NCBI GenBank assembly: GCA_963667715.1
Contig: OY763926.1
Coordinates: 4,216,001-4,280,000 of the forward strand
DNA length: 64,000 nucleotides
Direction: 5' to 3'
From: JAFGDI01 sp963667715
GTDB taxonomy: Bacteria > Planctomycetota > Phycisphaerae > Sedimentisphaerales > SM23-30
Numbering within the stretch: position 1 is the first letter of the stretch; every line of letters begins with the position of its first letter. The notes under the pieces were generated by a model. It did not search any database. It was not told where the DNA came from and saw only the letters and a program-made list of their open reading frames with translations. Of the stretch, positions 43,319-52,031 are shown in pieces. The translations under genes and the position numbers were made by a program.

Positions 43319-44503
43319 TCAACCTTCTCCCCTGCACTTTTTATATAACTCCGTCAGCTCCCGCCCATGCCGATCCATCGACAGCGAATCCAGCAGCCCC
43401 GAGCCAGCGATAGCTTCTTTCATAGCCTGACATTCTTTTACATTCGCTACCTTATTGATCGCCTGTGCCAGTGCTTCTATATCGCACGGACTCTCAACCT
43501 CTATACCATATCGTCCACAGCTAAACAGCTCAGACGCTCCGTTAAACGAGGTCGATATAGCCGGCGTCCCTGCCGCCAACGACTCCATCACCACCCGCGA
43601 ACACGCATCATCCCAGGTCGGCAATACCAGTGCATCTGCCATCTTCATCAGCAGCGGCACCTCTCGCGATGGGCCAAAAAACACCACACTTCCCTCAATA
43701 TTATATCGACGCACCATATTATAGTATTTCGTATAATCATAGCTGCCCACTACCACCAGCCGCACCTGACGGTTGCCCGCCGGCCGACTTCGTTTCGCTA
43801 CTGCCACCGCATGGATCAGCTCTTCCAACCCTTTACGCAGCGGATCTTCAGATACATGCAGTAAAACCGCCAGCTCACCATCCGGGTCAAACTTCTTCCG
43901 CAATGTCTTTGAATCATCCAGTAACGAATCACCCTTATAAAGTGCAACGTTAATCGCATTCCGAACCAGCGACATTCGGTCATTACTCACACCATAATCA
44001 GCCGTAAACTGCCTCGCCACATAATCACTCAGCACCGCTATCATCGGAACTTTACTGCCAGTACAAAGCTTCCTCTCCGCGTTTAGCCTCATCACCCGCG
44101 CCCGGTTAAATCCAGCCGTCATACTCTTATACAGCTTACGAAATCCAGTATAAACCTCAAAATGCCTTTTCATCGAGTGCAGCTGGCTGCCCGCCCGCGG
44201 CTGATACACATCCATCATCGAGATCGGTGAAATAGAATGAATAATATCAAACCCGCCGCAGCTCAAATACTGAACTGCCGCCGTATCAAAATATTTAAAC
44301 CAAACTGATCGACTGCCCCGCACTCCCAGATTCGCTATCGATACCCCTTCCGGGCTCTCCAGCTCTTGTTCATTCTCTACCCGGCCGGCAACTATCGTCA
44401 CCTCATGGCCTAATCTAGCCAGAGCCGCCGCCATTTCCATAGTACTGCGCTCTGCCCCGCCTCGCAGCGGGTTATATCTCTCTATTACTATCGCTACTTT
44501 CAT
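43319..44503 (-). CDS. Family 4 glycosyltransferase (WaaG/RfaG-like)
   Basis: This 394-residue GT-B enzyme starts MKVAIVIERYNPLRGGAERSTM, with the glycine-rich loop of family GT4. It has a donor-binding C-terminal domain (VLLHVSEDPLRKGLEELIHAV, VVFFGPSREVPLLMKMADALVLPTWDDACSRVVMESLAAGTPAIS). The E-x7-E segment is replaced by D-x-C-S-R-x-x-M-E. The motif QPRAGSQLHSMKRH resembles the acceptor region of the lipopolysaccharide core enzyme WaaG, so an outer-membrane glycolipid role is likely but not proven. It is a single gene; ATG 44503 has AGAAG upstream. Confidence 0.88.
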   Translation of the reverse strand: MKVAIVIERYNPLRGGAERSTMEMAAALARLGHEVTIVAGRVENEQELESPEGVSIANLGVRGSRSVWFKYFDTAAVQYLSCGGFDIIHSISPISMMDVYQPRAGSQLHSMKRHFEVYTGFRKLYKSMTAGFNRARVMRLNAERKLCTGSKVPMIAVLSDYVARQFTADYGVSNDRMSLVRNAINVALYKGDSLLDDSKTLRKKFDPDGELAVLLHVSEDPLRKGLEELIHAVAVAKRSRPAGNRQVRLVVVGSYDYTKYYNMVRRYNIEGSVVFFGPSREVPLLMKMADALVLPTWDDACSRVVMESLAAGTPAISTSFNGASELFSCGRYGIEVESPCDIEALAQAINKVANVKECQAMKEAIAGSGLLDSLSMDRHGRELTELYKKCRGEG

Positions 44504-44602
44504 AATTATTCTTCTAGGTATCACAAGCCCCAATACTTTTCAGACTCGCAACCATTATCCTTACATCAGCATCCATGCCCAAAAGCAAAAAAACAATCTC
44601 TA

Positions 44603-44640
44603 CATAAAAAACTAACACCCGCCCTAAAACGAGTGTTAGT
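44603..44640 (-). terminator. Terminator of purD
   Basis: On the minus strand ACTAACAC/GTGTTAGT enclose about 14 bases and are followed by TTTTTTA. Confidence 0.8.
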
Positions 44641-44663
44641 ATATCATTTAAGGCACATTGTCC

Positions 44664-44701
44664 CAAAACTTAATTTCTAATTTCTAAATCCTAAATCCTA
44701 A
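44664..44701 (+). repeat. Heptamer repeat (TAATTTC/TAAATCC units)
   Basis: Degenerate seven-base units lie immediately beyond the purD stop codon. The array is of the same class as 16620-16662. Confidence 0.5.
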
Positions 44702-44702
44702 G

Positions 44703-45971
44703 CTACAACGCTTTATCAGCAATATCCTTACGATAATAAGCACCTTCAAACTCGATCTTCTCGACCGCTTCATAGGCTCTCGCCTTCGCTGAGGCTATAT
44801 CATTACCACTAGCTGTCACACCCAGCACCCGGCCGCCGTTTGTCTGAAGCTCATTTTCAGCTGACAACCTTGTACCAGCATGGAAAACCTTAACATCTTC
44901 CAATGCCTCAGCATTTACTATTCCGGTTATCTTCTTACCCTTCTCATAATCGCCCGGGTAACCGCCAGATGACATCACCACGCAAACGGTCGGACGCTGA
45001 TCCCATTCGATAGTGATCTCGTCGAGCTTCTCATCTACTACCGCCATCATAACTTCCAGCAGATCGCTCTTCATTCTCATCAATACCGGCTGTGTTTCAG
45101 GATCGCCAAAACGAACATTAAACTCCAATACCTTCGGCCCGCCCGCAGTCAGCATAATACCAGCATACAGCACGCCCTTATACGGCGAACCATTACGGTT
45201 CATACCGTCAACTATCGGAACCAGCACTTCACGCTGGATCTGGGTCAGCAGCTTATCAGAACATACCGGAGCTGGGCTATATGCTCCCATTCCGCCAGTA
45301 TTAGGCCCCGTATCACCATCACCGATCGGCTTATGATCCTGTGAGGTCTCCATTATATATATCGAATGACCATCGACAAACGCCAGGATAGATGTCTCCT
45401 GACCCAGCAGTTTATCTTCTACCACGATCGTATTACCAGCATCGCCGAAGATCTTATCTTCCAAAATCTTCTCCGCCGCTCTGATCGCATCACTCGGCTC
45501 ATTACATACATACACGCCCTTACCCTTGGCCAGACCAGCGGCTTTCACCACCACCCCAGACTCACGAGACGCGATAAACTCACGAGCCTCTCTATAATTA
45601 TTAAACACCTGGAAATCAGCCGTCGGGATCGAGCACGCCTGCATCATCTTCTTGGAAAATACCTTATCACCTTCCAACGCAGCTGCCGCCTTCGACGGGC
45701 CAAATACCTTTATCCCTTTGGCCTCCAGCATATCCACCAGCCCCATCGCCAGCGGATCTTCCGGGCCGACAACAACAAAGTCGATCTTCTTATCTACCGC
45801 ATACTTCACCAGGCCGTCAACATCGGTATCACTTATCGATACATTGGTGCCATACTGCGCTGTTCCTGGGTTACCCGGGGCAATATACAAATGCTGACAA
45901 TGCTTCGACTGGGATAATTTCCACGCCAACGCATGTTCACGTCCGCCGCTGCCTACAAGTAATACTTTCAT
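44703..45971 (-). CDS. purD: Phosphoribosylamine-glycine ligase
   Basis: PurD joins glycine to phosphoribosylamine in purine synthesis. The ATP-grasp enzyme of 422 residues starts MKVLLVGSGGREHALAWKL. It has VVVGPEDPLAMGLVD, VVKAAGLAKGKGVYVC, the specific DHKPIGDGDTGPNTGGMGAYSPAP and EFNVRFGDPETQ, all signature sequences of PurD. ATG 45971 is used because AGGA lies eight bases upstream; a lysine-rich extension to 46010 is not supported. It is downstream of argF with a 182-base gap and ends in its own terminator. Confidence 0.96.
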   Translation of the reverse strand: MKVLLVGSGGREHALAWKLSQSKHCQHLYIAPGNPGTAQYGTNVSISDTDVDGLVKYAVDKKIDFVVVGPEDPLAMGLVDMLEAKGIKVFGPSKAAAALEGDKVFSKKMMQACSIPTADFQVFNNYREAREFIASRESGVVVKAAGLAKGKGVYVCNEPSDAIRAAEKILEDKIFGDAGNTIVVEDKLLGQETSILAFVDGHSIYIMETSQDHKPIGDGDTGPNTGGMGAYSPAPVCSDKLLTQIQREVLVPIVDGMNRNGSPYKGVLYAGIMLTAGGPKVLEFNVRFGDPETQPVLMRMKSDLLEVMMAVVDEKLDEITIEWDQRPTVCVVMSSGGYPGDYEKGKKITGIVNAEALEDVKVFHAGTRLSAENELQTNGGRVLGVTASGNDIASAKARAYEAVEKIEFEGAYYRKDIADKAL

Positions 45972-46085
45972 CGCTTTTCCTTTTTTGTTGTCTTTTTTCT
46001 TATGTTTCATAAATTCAAACTATAATACTAACCGCTCTTATATTTACAATCTATACCAACGAAACTTTCGCTCCGCCATATAATT

Positions 46086-46136
46086 AGCTTCCGCCATAGC
46101 GGAAACCTCAACTTGTTACTTGTTACTTGCTACTGT
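46086..46136 (+). repeat. Family G hairpin and CTTGTTA heptamers
   Basis: TTCCGC-cata-GCGGAAACC is followed by TCAACTTGTTACTTGTTACTTG. The array stops just before the 3' end of argF. Confidence 0.55.
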
Positions 46137-46153
46137 AACCGCTACGAGGTTAC

Positions 46154-47089
46154 CTACATCCCTCCAGTCACCAGATACTTAACTATCTCCCTCTGGGCAT
46201 GCAATCTATTCTCTGCCTGCTGGAACACTACACTATTAGCAGACTCAATTACCTCTTCGGTTATCTCAAATCCGCGATACGCCGGCAGACAGTGCATAAC
46301 CTTACATTCCGGCTTAGCCATCGCCATCATCTCACTATTAACCTGGTACGCACCAAAATCCTTGATCCGCTGTGCCTTCTCTTCTTCATGGCCCATACTT
46401 GTCCAGGTATCGGTATAGATCACATCTGCACCGCTTACCGCTTCCTTCAGATCTGACGTAATATCAAATCTGCTGCCGCTATTACTGGCCTCCTTCTGGA
46501 TATCTTCGATATGCAGCGCATTCTCGATATAACCCTTCGGGCCAACCATAGTATAGTTAGCTCCCAGCTTCGCACACGCAAAGCCAAGCGAGGTCGCTAC
46601 ATTATTACCATCGCCAACAAAGACAACCTTCAGACCTTCGACCCTGCCGACTGTCTCCTGGATTGTCATAACATCTGCCACCGCCTGACACGGGTGCATC
46701 GCATCGCTCAATGCGTTAATGATCGGCACCTTCGCATAGCGTACCATCTCTTCCAGATTCTCATGGCCAAATGTACGGACAACCACCAGGTTGACCATAC
46801 CGTTGAGTACTCGCATTATATCTTTTACCGGCTCACGCTCGCCTAGTGCTCCGATATCCTCTCTCTTGAGATATACTACCGAACCACCCATCTGGTACAT
46901 TAGCGTCTCAAAACTTATCCGTGTACGGCTCGACGGCTTCTCAAAGATCAATGCCATGACCTTACCTTCCATACACAAGTCACGACCACCGCTGAGATAC
47001 TTAGCCTTCAACTCTTCGGCATGTACCAGTAAATCTCTCAACTCCTGATTTGTTAGATCCGCAACCCCCAAAAAATGCTTGTTGCTCAT
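46154..47089 (-). CDS. argF: Ornithine carbamoyltransferase
   Basis: This enzyme forms citrulline from ornithine and carbamoyl phosphate in arginine synthesis. The 311 residues contain the carbamoyl-phosphate site FEKPSSRTRISFE, MGGSVVYL, the DAMHPCQAVADVMT stretch, the ornithine site DTWTSMGHEEE and the catalytic HCLPAYRG. AAGG precedes ATG 47089. It lies in a same-strand series argB, argD, argF, purD, with 150-270-base spacers filled with repeats, so one long transcript is possible but not evident. Confidence 0.96.
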   Translation of the reverse strand: MSNKHFLGVADLTNQELRDLLVHAEELKAKYLSGGRDLCMEGKVMALIFEKPSSRTRISFETLMYQMGGSVVYLKREDIGALGEREPVKDIMRVLNGMVNLVVVRTFGHENLEEMVRYAKVPIINALSDAMHPCQAVADVMTIQETVGRVEGLKVVFVGDGNNVATSLGFACAKLGANYTMVGPKGYIENALHIEDIQKEASNSGSRFDITSDLKEAVSGADVIYTDTWTSMGHEEEKAQRIKDFGAYQVNSEMMAMAKPECKVMHCLPAYRGFEITEEVIESANSVVFQQAENRLHAQREIVKYLVTGGM

Positions 47090-47194
47090 ATTTTTACCTT
47101 TTATTTTTCCTGTGATAGTATCACCAGAATTTAACCGGAAACATTAATTCTCTGCTCCCAATATCTCTACCAGTAATACTAACCTCATTTTTTT

Positions 47195-47217
47195 CAAACT
47201 GACCATCAGTCAATTTG
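47195..47217. promoter_or_regulatory. Imperfect palindrome upstream of argF
   Basis: CAAACTGAC-catCAGT-CAATTTG is similar to palindromes at 10982-11004 and 57995-58085. It may be an operator or part of a hairpin repeat. Confidence 0.3.
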
Positions 47218-47239
47218 TTCGATTATTATTTTTTCAAAT

Positions 47240-47351
47240 CAGCATCCGCCAAAAGCGAACACCCAAAGCCTTGCTCTGTGCACTTCGCACTTCGCACTTC
47301 GCACTTTGCACTTTTTCACTTTTTCACTTTTTCACTTTTTACTTGTAACCG
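47240..47351 (+). repeat. Hairpin plus long heptamer array
   Basis: CATCCGCCAAAAGCGAACACCC is followed by GCACTTC, GCACTTT and CACTTTT units, about ten in all, ending at TTACTTGTAACC. The array lies directly 3' of argD and is the longest such array here together with 63256. Confidence 0.65.
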
Positions 47352-47358
47352 TACCCGG

Positions 47359-48540
47359 TTACTGCATCTCCGCCATCACCTCATCCAATACCCCGATCGC
47401 CTGATCGATCTCAGATTCGGTTACGATCATCGGAGGCATAAACCTCAATACACTACCCTGGGTACAATTGATCCGCACACCCTTCTCCCAGCATGCCGCG
47501 ACAATATCCGCTCCCGGACGATCCAGAATTATACCCAGCATAAGACCTTTGCCACGAACTTCTTTTATACACGGATACTTAGCCTGCAAGCCCGCCAGTT
47601 TCTCACGCGTATACTCGCCCATCTTCACTGCATTCTCCAGCAGGTTATCCTCTTCGATCGCTTCGATCGTCGCTATCGACGCCGCACATACCAGTGGGTT
47701 ACCACCAAAGGTCGATGCATGAGTGCCCGGCACCAGTGAAGCCGCAACTTCGCTACGCACCCCGATCGCTCCGATCGACACCCCGCCGCCCAGCGACTTC
47801 GATAGTGTCATAATATCAGGCAGTATATCATAATGCTGATATGCGAACCATTTGCCAGTACGTCCCATACCAGTCTGAACCTCGTCCCAGATCGCCAACG
47901 CACCATTCGCATCACACAGCTCACGGATAGTCTTCAAAAACTCTTCGCTCGCCGGACGCACGCCGCCTTCGCCCTGGATCGGCTCAACTATTACCGCACA
48001 GACCTCATCGTCAAACGCAGCCTTCAAAGCCTCTACATCATTAAACGGCAGATATACAAAGCCCGGCACCAGCGGCATAAAACCCTTATGATACTTCGGC
48101 TGGGCCGTCGCGGTTATCGCGCCCATCGTACGACCGTGGAAACCGCCTTCAAAACTGATTATCTTATACTTACTCTTTTCCGTGTGCAGACGCGACAGCT
48201 TCAACGACGCCTCAACCGCTTCCGCACCACTATTACAGAAGAAAAACTTACCGCCAAAAGAACGCTCGCTCAGCTTCTTAGCCAGTTGACCCTGTTTGGC
48301 ATTATAAAATGAATTATCTATATGGATCAGCTCCTGTGACTGCTTAACGATCGCATCTACTACACGATCGTGACAATGACCGATTCCGCTCACCGCCCAG
48401 CCCGGAAACATATCCAGATATTCTTTACCTTCCGTATCCCATATCTTACAGCCTTTACCCTTCTCTATAGCAAAAGGCAGCCGACCATAATTAGCCACTA
48501 CATAATTATCAAAATCATTCTTTATATCTTCAAAACTCAT
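47359..48540 (-). CDS. argD: Acetylornithine aminotransferase
   Basis: This PLP-dependent enzyme of arginine synthesis is a class III aminotransferase of 393 residues. It begins with YVVANYGRLPFAIEKGKGC and YLDMFPGWAVSGIGHCH. The PLP-pocket regions are FFCNSGAEAVEASLKLSR and GGFHGRT, and the PLP-phosphate/Asp strand is LAIWDEVQTGMGRTG. The Schiff-base lysine sits in TLSKSLGGG. Related enzymes (AstC, GabT) share these, but its position between argB and argF makes ArgD the natural call. Confidence 0.94.
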   Translation of the reverse strand: MSFEDIKNDFDNYVVANYGRLPFAIEKGKGCKIWDTEGKEYLDMFPGWAVSGIGHCHDRVVDAIVKQSQELIHIDNSFYNAKQGQLAKKLSERSFGGKFFFCNSGAEAVEASLKLSRLHTEKSKYKIISFEGGFHGRTMGAITATAQPKYHKGFMPLVPGFVYLPFNDVEALKAAFDDEVCAVIVEPIQGEGGVRPASEEFLKTIRELCDANGALAIWDEVQTGMGRTGKWFAYQHYDILPDIMTLSKSLGGGVSIGAIGVRSEVAASLVPGTHASTFGGNPLVCAASIATIEAIEEDNLLENAVKMGEYTREKLAGLQAKYPCIKEVRGKGLMLGIILDRPGADIVAACWEKGVRINCTQGSVLRFMPPMIVTESEIDQAIGVLDEVMAEMQ

Positions 48541-48654
48541 AGTCTTTTTTCTTTCTTATATCGATAACCAACCACCCAATAAGCGATCAGCTTTATTGTT
48601 TATAAATAACAAGCAAGCATAAATAACACCAAACGCGTCAGCAAAAAATAAACA

Positions 48655-48717
48655 AGACTCGGCCAAAGGCCGAAACCCCAAAACCTTTTACCTTTTACTT
48701 GTCACTTTTTACTAATT
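48655..48717 (+). repeat. Family G hairpin and CTTTTAC heptamers
   Basis: CTCGGCC-aaa-GGCCGAAACC has a stem different from its sister copies. It is followed by CTTTTACCTTTTACTTG and CACTTTTTACT up to the argB stop. Confidence 0.6.
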
Positions 48718-49593
48718 TTAATGCGTTATCAGCGTCCCAATACCCTTATCAGTATATATCTCCAATAACAGAGAATGAAGGATCGCTCCATCGATTATGT
48801 GGGCTCGTTCTACGCCCGCATGCAGTGCATGTAAACATGCATCTACCTTGGGCAGCATTCCTCCCGAGATAACGCCTGATTGAACATACGCCTCAACCTC
48901 GTCCTGTGTTATCTTACTGATATGCGTCGACTCATCGCCAAACTTCTCATAGATCCCGTGAGTATCGCTCATCATTACCAGCTTCGATGCCCCTACCGCA
49001 GCCGCAACACAGCCGGCTACCGTATCAGCATTAATATTCAGCTTCCCGCCTGCCTTATTCACACCTATAGGTGAGATCACCGGCACAACTCCTGAATGAC
49101 ACAGAACCTTCAGCAGATCAGCGTTAACATCCGTCACATCGCCTACCATGCCAACATCAAGCTTACGGCCATCTTCGCCGTCGAGCTGGATCTTCTTAGC
49201 CGTTACGACACAGCTGCTCAATGAATGCAGACCCATCGCATGACCGCCCAGAACATTGATCGACTCAACTATACTAGCATTGATCTGGTTGACCAATACC
49301 TGTTCCGCTATCAGCAAAGTCTTCTCATCGGTATAACGTCGGCCCTGAACAAAATGTGGCTCTATGCCAGCATCTTTCATTGCAGCACTTACACTTTTCC
49401 CGCCGCCATGTACCAGGATCGGATGCATACCGACCGTCGACATAAATACCACGTCGTTCAAAAGCTGACGCTGCGAATGATCTTCTTCCATTAGCGAGCC
49501 GCCCAACTTGATCACGACGATCTTGTCCTTAAACTGCCTGATAAAGCTTAATGCTTCGATCAGACCCTTTGCCTTTTGCGTTGCCTTATCCAT
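48718..49593 (-). CDS. argB: Acetylglutamate kinase
   Basis: This enzyme phosphorylates N-acetylglutamate, the second step of arginine synthesis. The 291-residue amino-acid-kinase fold contains IVVIKLGGSLMEE at the N-terminus, HPILVHGGGKSVSAAM, and the glutamate-binding region GRRYTDEKTL. NADTVAGCVAAAVGASKLVMMSDTHGIYE lies in the ATP half. It is the most upstream of the minus-strand arg genes; argC, argJ, argG and argH are not in this window. Confidence 0.96.
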   Translation of the reverse strand: MDKATQKAKGLIEALSFIRQFKDKIVVIKLGGSLMEEDHSQRQLLNDVVFMSTVGMHPILVHGGGKSVSAAMKDAGIEPHFVQGRRYTDEKTLLIAEQVLVNQINASIVESINVLGGHAMGLHSLSSCVVTAKKIQLDGEDGRKLDVGMVGDVTDVNADLLKVLCHSGVVPVISPIGVNKAGGKLNINADTVAGCVAAAVGASKLVMMSDTHGIYEKFGDESTHISKITQDEVEAYVQSGVISGGMLPKVDACLHALHAGVERAHIIDGAILHSLLLEIYTDKGIGTLITH

Positions 49594-50012
49594 CTTTTGT
49601 CTCTCAAATGTCGTTATCTCGAACTACGCCGCTCGAAAGAAACCTTATATTATAGTGATACTCACAACCAAATACAAGCAATTATCAATTACTGCTCACA
49701 TCTATAAAACACTCAATCACTACTTCCGATAATTAGTTGCTGTTTTTTATAAATACCTGCAAAACAACACCTTACAAAACCAAGGCCGCCGCCCGCCAAA
49801 ATTCGGTTTTACAAGATACCTATTAATGTATAAAATTACTGTTCTGAATTAGTTTTACTGGATCGATTATCGTGGGTTTTAGCCGCTATTATTGATATAA
49901 AAACCTGTAAACAAATAAGTTACACTTAAATACCTCTTTTGGGAACATATCACAGCTTTTACAGCTCTGACTTCCCTCTGGTATCAGAACGGACAGAATA
50001 AAGGAAAACATT
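49594..50012. other. Divergent intergenic region between argB and gatC
   Basis: This 419-base AT-rich region must contain promoters for both directions. No confident -35/-10 pair, repeat copy or riboswitch was recognised. AAGGAAAAC precedes the gatC start. Confidence 0.35.
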
Positions 50013-50315
50013 ATGTCACAAGAGCTTACAGAACAGGACGTAAGGCAGGTTGCCAAACTTGCACGCCTGAACTGCACTGAGCAGGAAATCAAAGAATTCA
50101 CCGGCCAGCTCGGAGCGATTCTCGAATATATCAACCTGCTAAACGAAGTTAACACCGACGGCGTAGAACCGCTCGCTCATAGCCTGCCCGTCAGCAATGT
50201 ATTCCGCGAAGATGTGGTTAGAACTTCTCTTTCAAATGATGAAGCTCTTAAAAACGCTCCGCAACGTGACGGCGAATATTTCGCCGTTCCAAAAGTACTC
50301 GGCGAAAGCAGCTAA
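50013..50315 (+). CDS. gatC: Asp-tRNA(Asn)/Glu-tRNA(Gln) amidotransferase subunit C
   Basis: GatC is the 100-residue clamp of the GatCAB complex, which makes Gln-tRNA(Gln) and/or Asn-tRNA(Asn) by transamidation. Typical features are VRQVAKLARLNCTEQEIKEF, LGAILEYINLLNEVNTDGVEPLAHSLP and the C-terminal NAPQRDGEYFAVPKVLG. It opens the gatC-gatA-gatB gene set, all in the same direction. Confidence 0.95.
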   Translation: MSQELTEQDVRQVAKLARLNCTEQEIKEFTGQLGAILEYINLLNEVNTDGVEPLAHSLPVSNVFREDVVRTSLSNDEALKNAPQRDGEYFAVPKVLGESS

Positions 50316-50374
50316 CTTCGCCTACCCCCCACAACTTCATAGCAAACCAAACAATACTATAGATTGGTAAACAC

Positions 50375-51820
50375 ATGAATATAAAAGACTTATCAGCTCT
50401 TGACGCTGTAAAAAAAATAAAGAATAAAGAAATCTCCAGCGTCGATGCGGTCACCGCCGTTTTCGCCGAAATTGAAAAATGCGAACCCACTATCGGAGCT
50501 TACCTGAGCCTTAATAAAGAGCTCGCTCTCGAAAAAGCCGCTGCCGTCGATGCTAAAATAGCCGCTGGCGAACCCACCGGCATACTAGCCGGACTCCCTA
50601 TCGCTGTTAAAGATAATATGTGCACCGCCTTTGGTACCACCACTTGCGGCTCCAAAATGCTCGAGAACTTCAACTCGCCATATAACGCACATGTCATCGA
50701 CCTGCTCGAAAAGGCAGACGCTATCATCATCGGTAAGACCAATCTCGACGAATTCGCGATGGGTTCCAGTTGTGAAAACTCAGCTCTGAAAAAGACCGTT
50801 AACCCGCTCGATACTACCAAGGTACCTGGCGGTAGTAGTGGCGGATCTGCCGCTGCCGTCGCCGCAAATATGGCTCTCGCATCACTCGGTAGCGATACCG
50901 GCGGATCGATCCGTCAGCCGGCAAGCTTCTGCGGTGTTGTCGGTCTTAAACCAACATACGGTAGAGTCAGCCGCTACGGCCTTGTTGCCTACGGCAGCAG
51001 TCTGGACCAGATCGGACCTTTCGGCAAAAACGTAACCGACACTGCCCTTATGATGAATGCTATCGCCGGTTACGACGAAAGGGACTCTACCAGCATTTCA
51101 CCGGACATCGCGCCGGTCGATGACTATCTCGCCGATATCGATACCCCGCTCGATAATCTCAAGATCGGTGTCGCAAAAGAGTTCTTCGAAGTGGAAGGCC
51201 TACATGACGATGTACGCAAGAGCGCACAGGACGCTATCGAACTTTATAAGTCGCTCGGTGCCCAGATCATCGAAGTAGAGATGCCAAACCTGCCATACTC
51301 GATCGCAACCTACTATATGGTTGCAACCGCAGAATGCTCCAGTAACCTCACTCGTTACGACGGCGTCCACTACGGCTATCGCACTCCAGACCCGAAAGAC
51401 TATATCGACGTTTACAACTCCTCTCGTGCCGAAGGGTTCGGCCCTGAAGTTAAACGCCGTATCATGCTCGGTACCTACGCTCTTTCAGCCGGTTACTACG
51501 ACGCATACTATACCAAGGCACTAAAGGTCAGAAACCTTATCCGTCAGGACTTTGAAAAGGCCTTCGAAAAGTGCGACTGCCTTATCTGCCCAACCTCACC
51601 GGAAACCGCTTTCGGGATCGGTGAAAAGACCAGCGACCCGCTCAAAATGTACCTCTCCGATATTTACACTATCGGCGTTAACCTCGCCGGTATCCCAGCC
51701 ATCAGCATCCCATGCGGCACAGGCAACGACAACATGCCGATCGGACTACAGATCATGACCTCATACTTCACCGAGGCCAAACTACTCCGAATCGCCAGAA
51801 TGTACGAAACAAACAAATAA
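50375..51820 (+). CDS. gatA: Asp-tRNA(Asn)/Glu-tRNA(Gln) amidotransferase subunit A
   Basis: GatA is the glutaminase/amidase subunit of GatCAB. The Ser-cisSer-Lys triad falls at K79 (GLPIAVKDN), S154 (PGGSSGGSAA) and S178 (GSDTGGSIRQPA), the same numbers as in the well-studied Staphylococcus protein. The 481-residue length is standard. It lies 59 bases after gatC; the spacer to gatB is about 210 bases and contains repeats, which is unusual inside a gat operon. Confidence 0.97.
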   Translation: MNIKDLSALDAVKKIKNKEISSVDAVTAVFAEIEKCEPTIGAYLSLNKELALEKAAAVDAKIAAGEPTGILAGLPIAVKDNMCTAFGTTTCGSKMLENFNSPYNAHVIDLLEKADAIIIGKTNLDEFAMGSSCENSALKKTVNPLDTTKVPGGSSGGSAAAVAANMALASLGSDTGGSIRQPASFCGVVGLKPTYGRVSRYGLVAYGSSLDQIGPFGKNVTDTALMMNAIAGYDERDSTSISPDIAPVDDYLADIDTPLDNLKIGVAKEFFEVEGLHDDVRKSAQDAIELYKSLGAQIIEVEMPNLPYSIATYYMVATAECSSNLTRYDGVHYGYRTPDPKDYIDVYNSSRAEGFGPEVKRRIMLGTYALSAGYYDAYYTKALKVRNLIRQDFEKAFEKCDCLICPTSPETAFGIGEKTSDPLKMYLSDIYTIGVNLAGIPAISIPCGTGNDNMPIGLQIMTSYFTEAKLLRIARMYETNK

Positions 51821-51831
51821 CCACAACCCAT

Positions 51832-51857
51832 GTAGAGACAAGGCACACCTTGTCTCA
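51832..51857 (+). repeat. GTAGAGAC palindrome (family F), copy 3
   Basis: GTA is followed by perfect arms GAGACAAGG/CCTTGTCTC around four bases. The inner half of the stem differs from copies 1 and 2 on both sides. Confidence 0.75.
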
Positions 51858-51900
51858 AAAGGCTGTATAAATACAATAATAAGTAGTAAAAAAAAGATTA

Positions 51901-51958
51901 GTCTCGAGCGAAGCGAGAATCCTGAGCTTATTTCTTATTTCTTTTTTCTTACTTACTA
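51901..51958 (+). repeat. Family G hairpin with TTTCTTA repeats between gatA and gatB
   Basis: CTCG-agcgaag-CGAG is followed by AATCCTGAGCTTATTTCTTATTTC text. The same trailing words follow the hairpin at 55382. Confidence 0.55.
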
Positions 51959-52031
51959 TAAAAATTAATTACCGTTCACATTGAGACCAAAAAATCAAAA
52001 TCGTGAACCGTCAAAACCATACGAGGAAACT

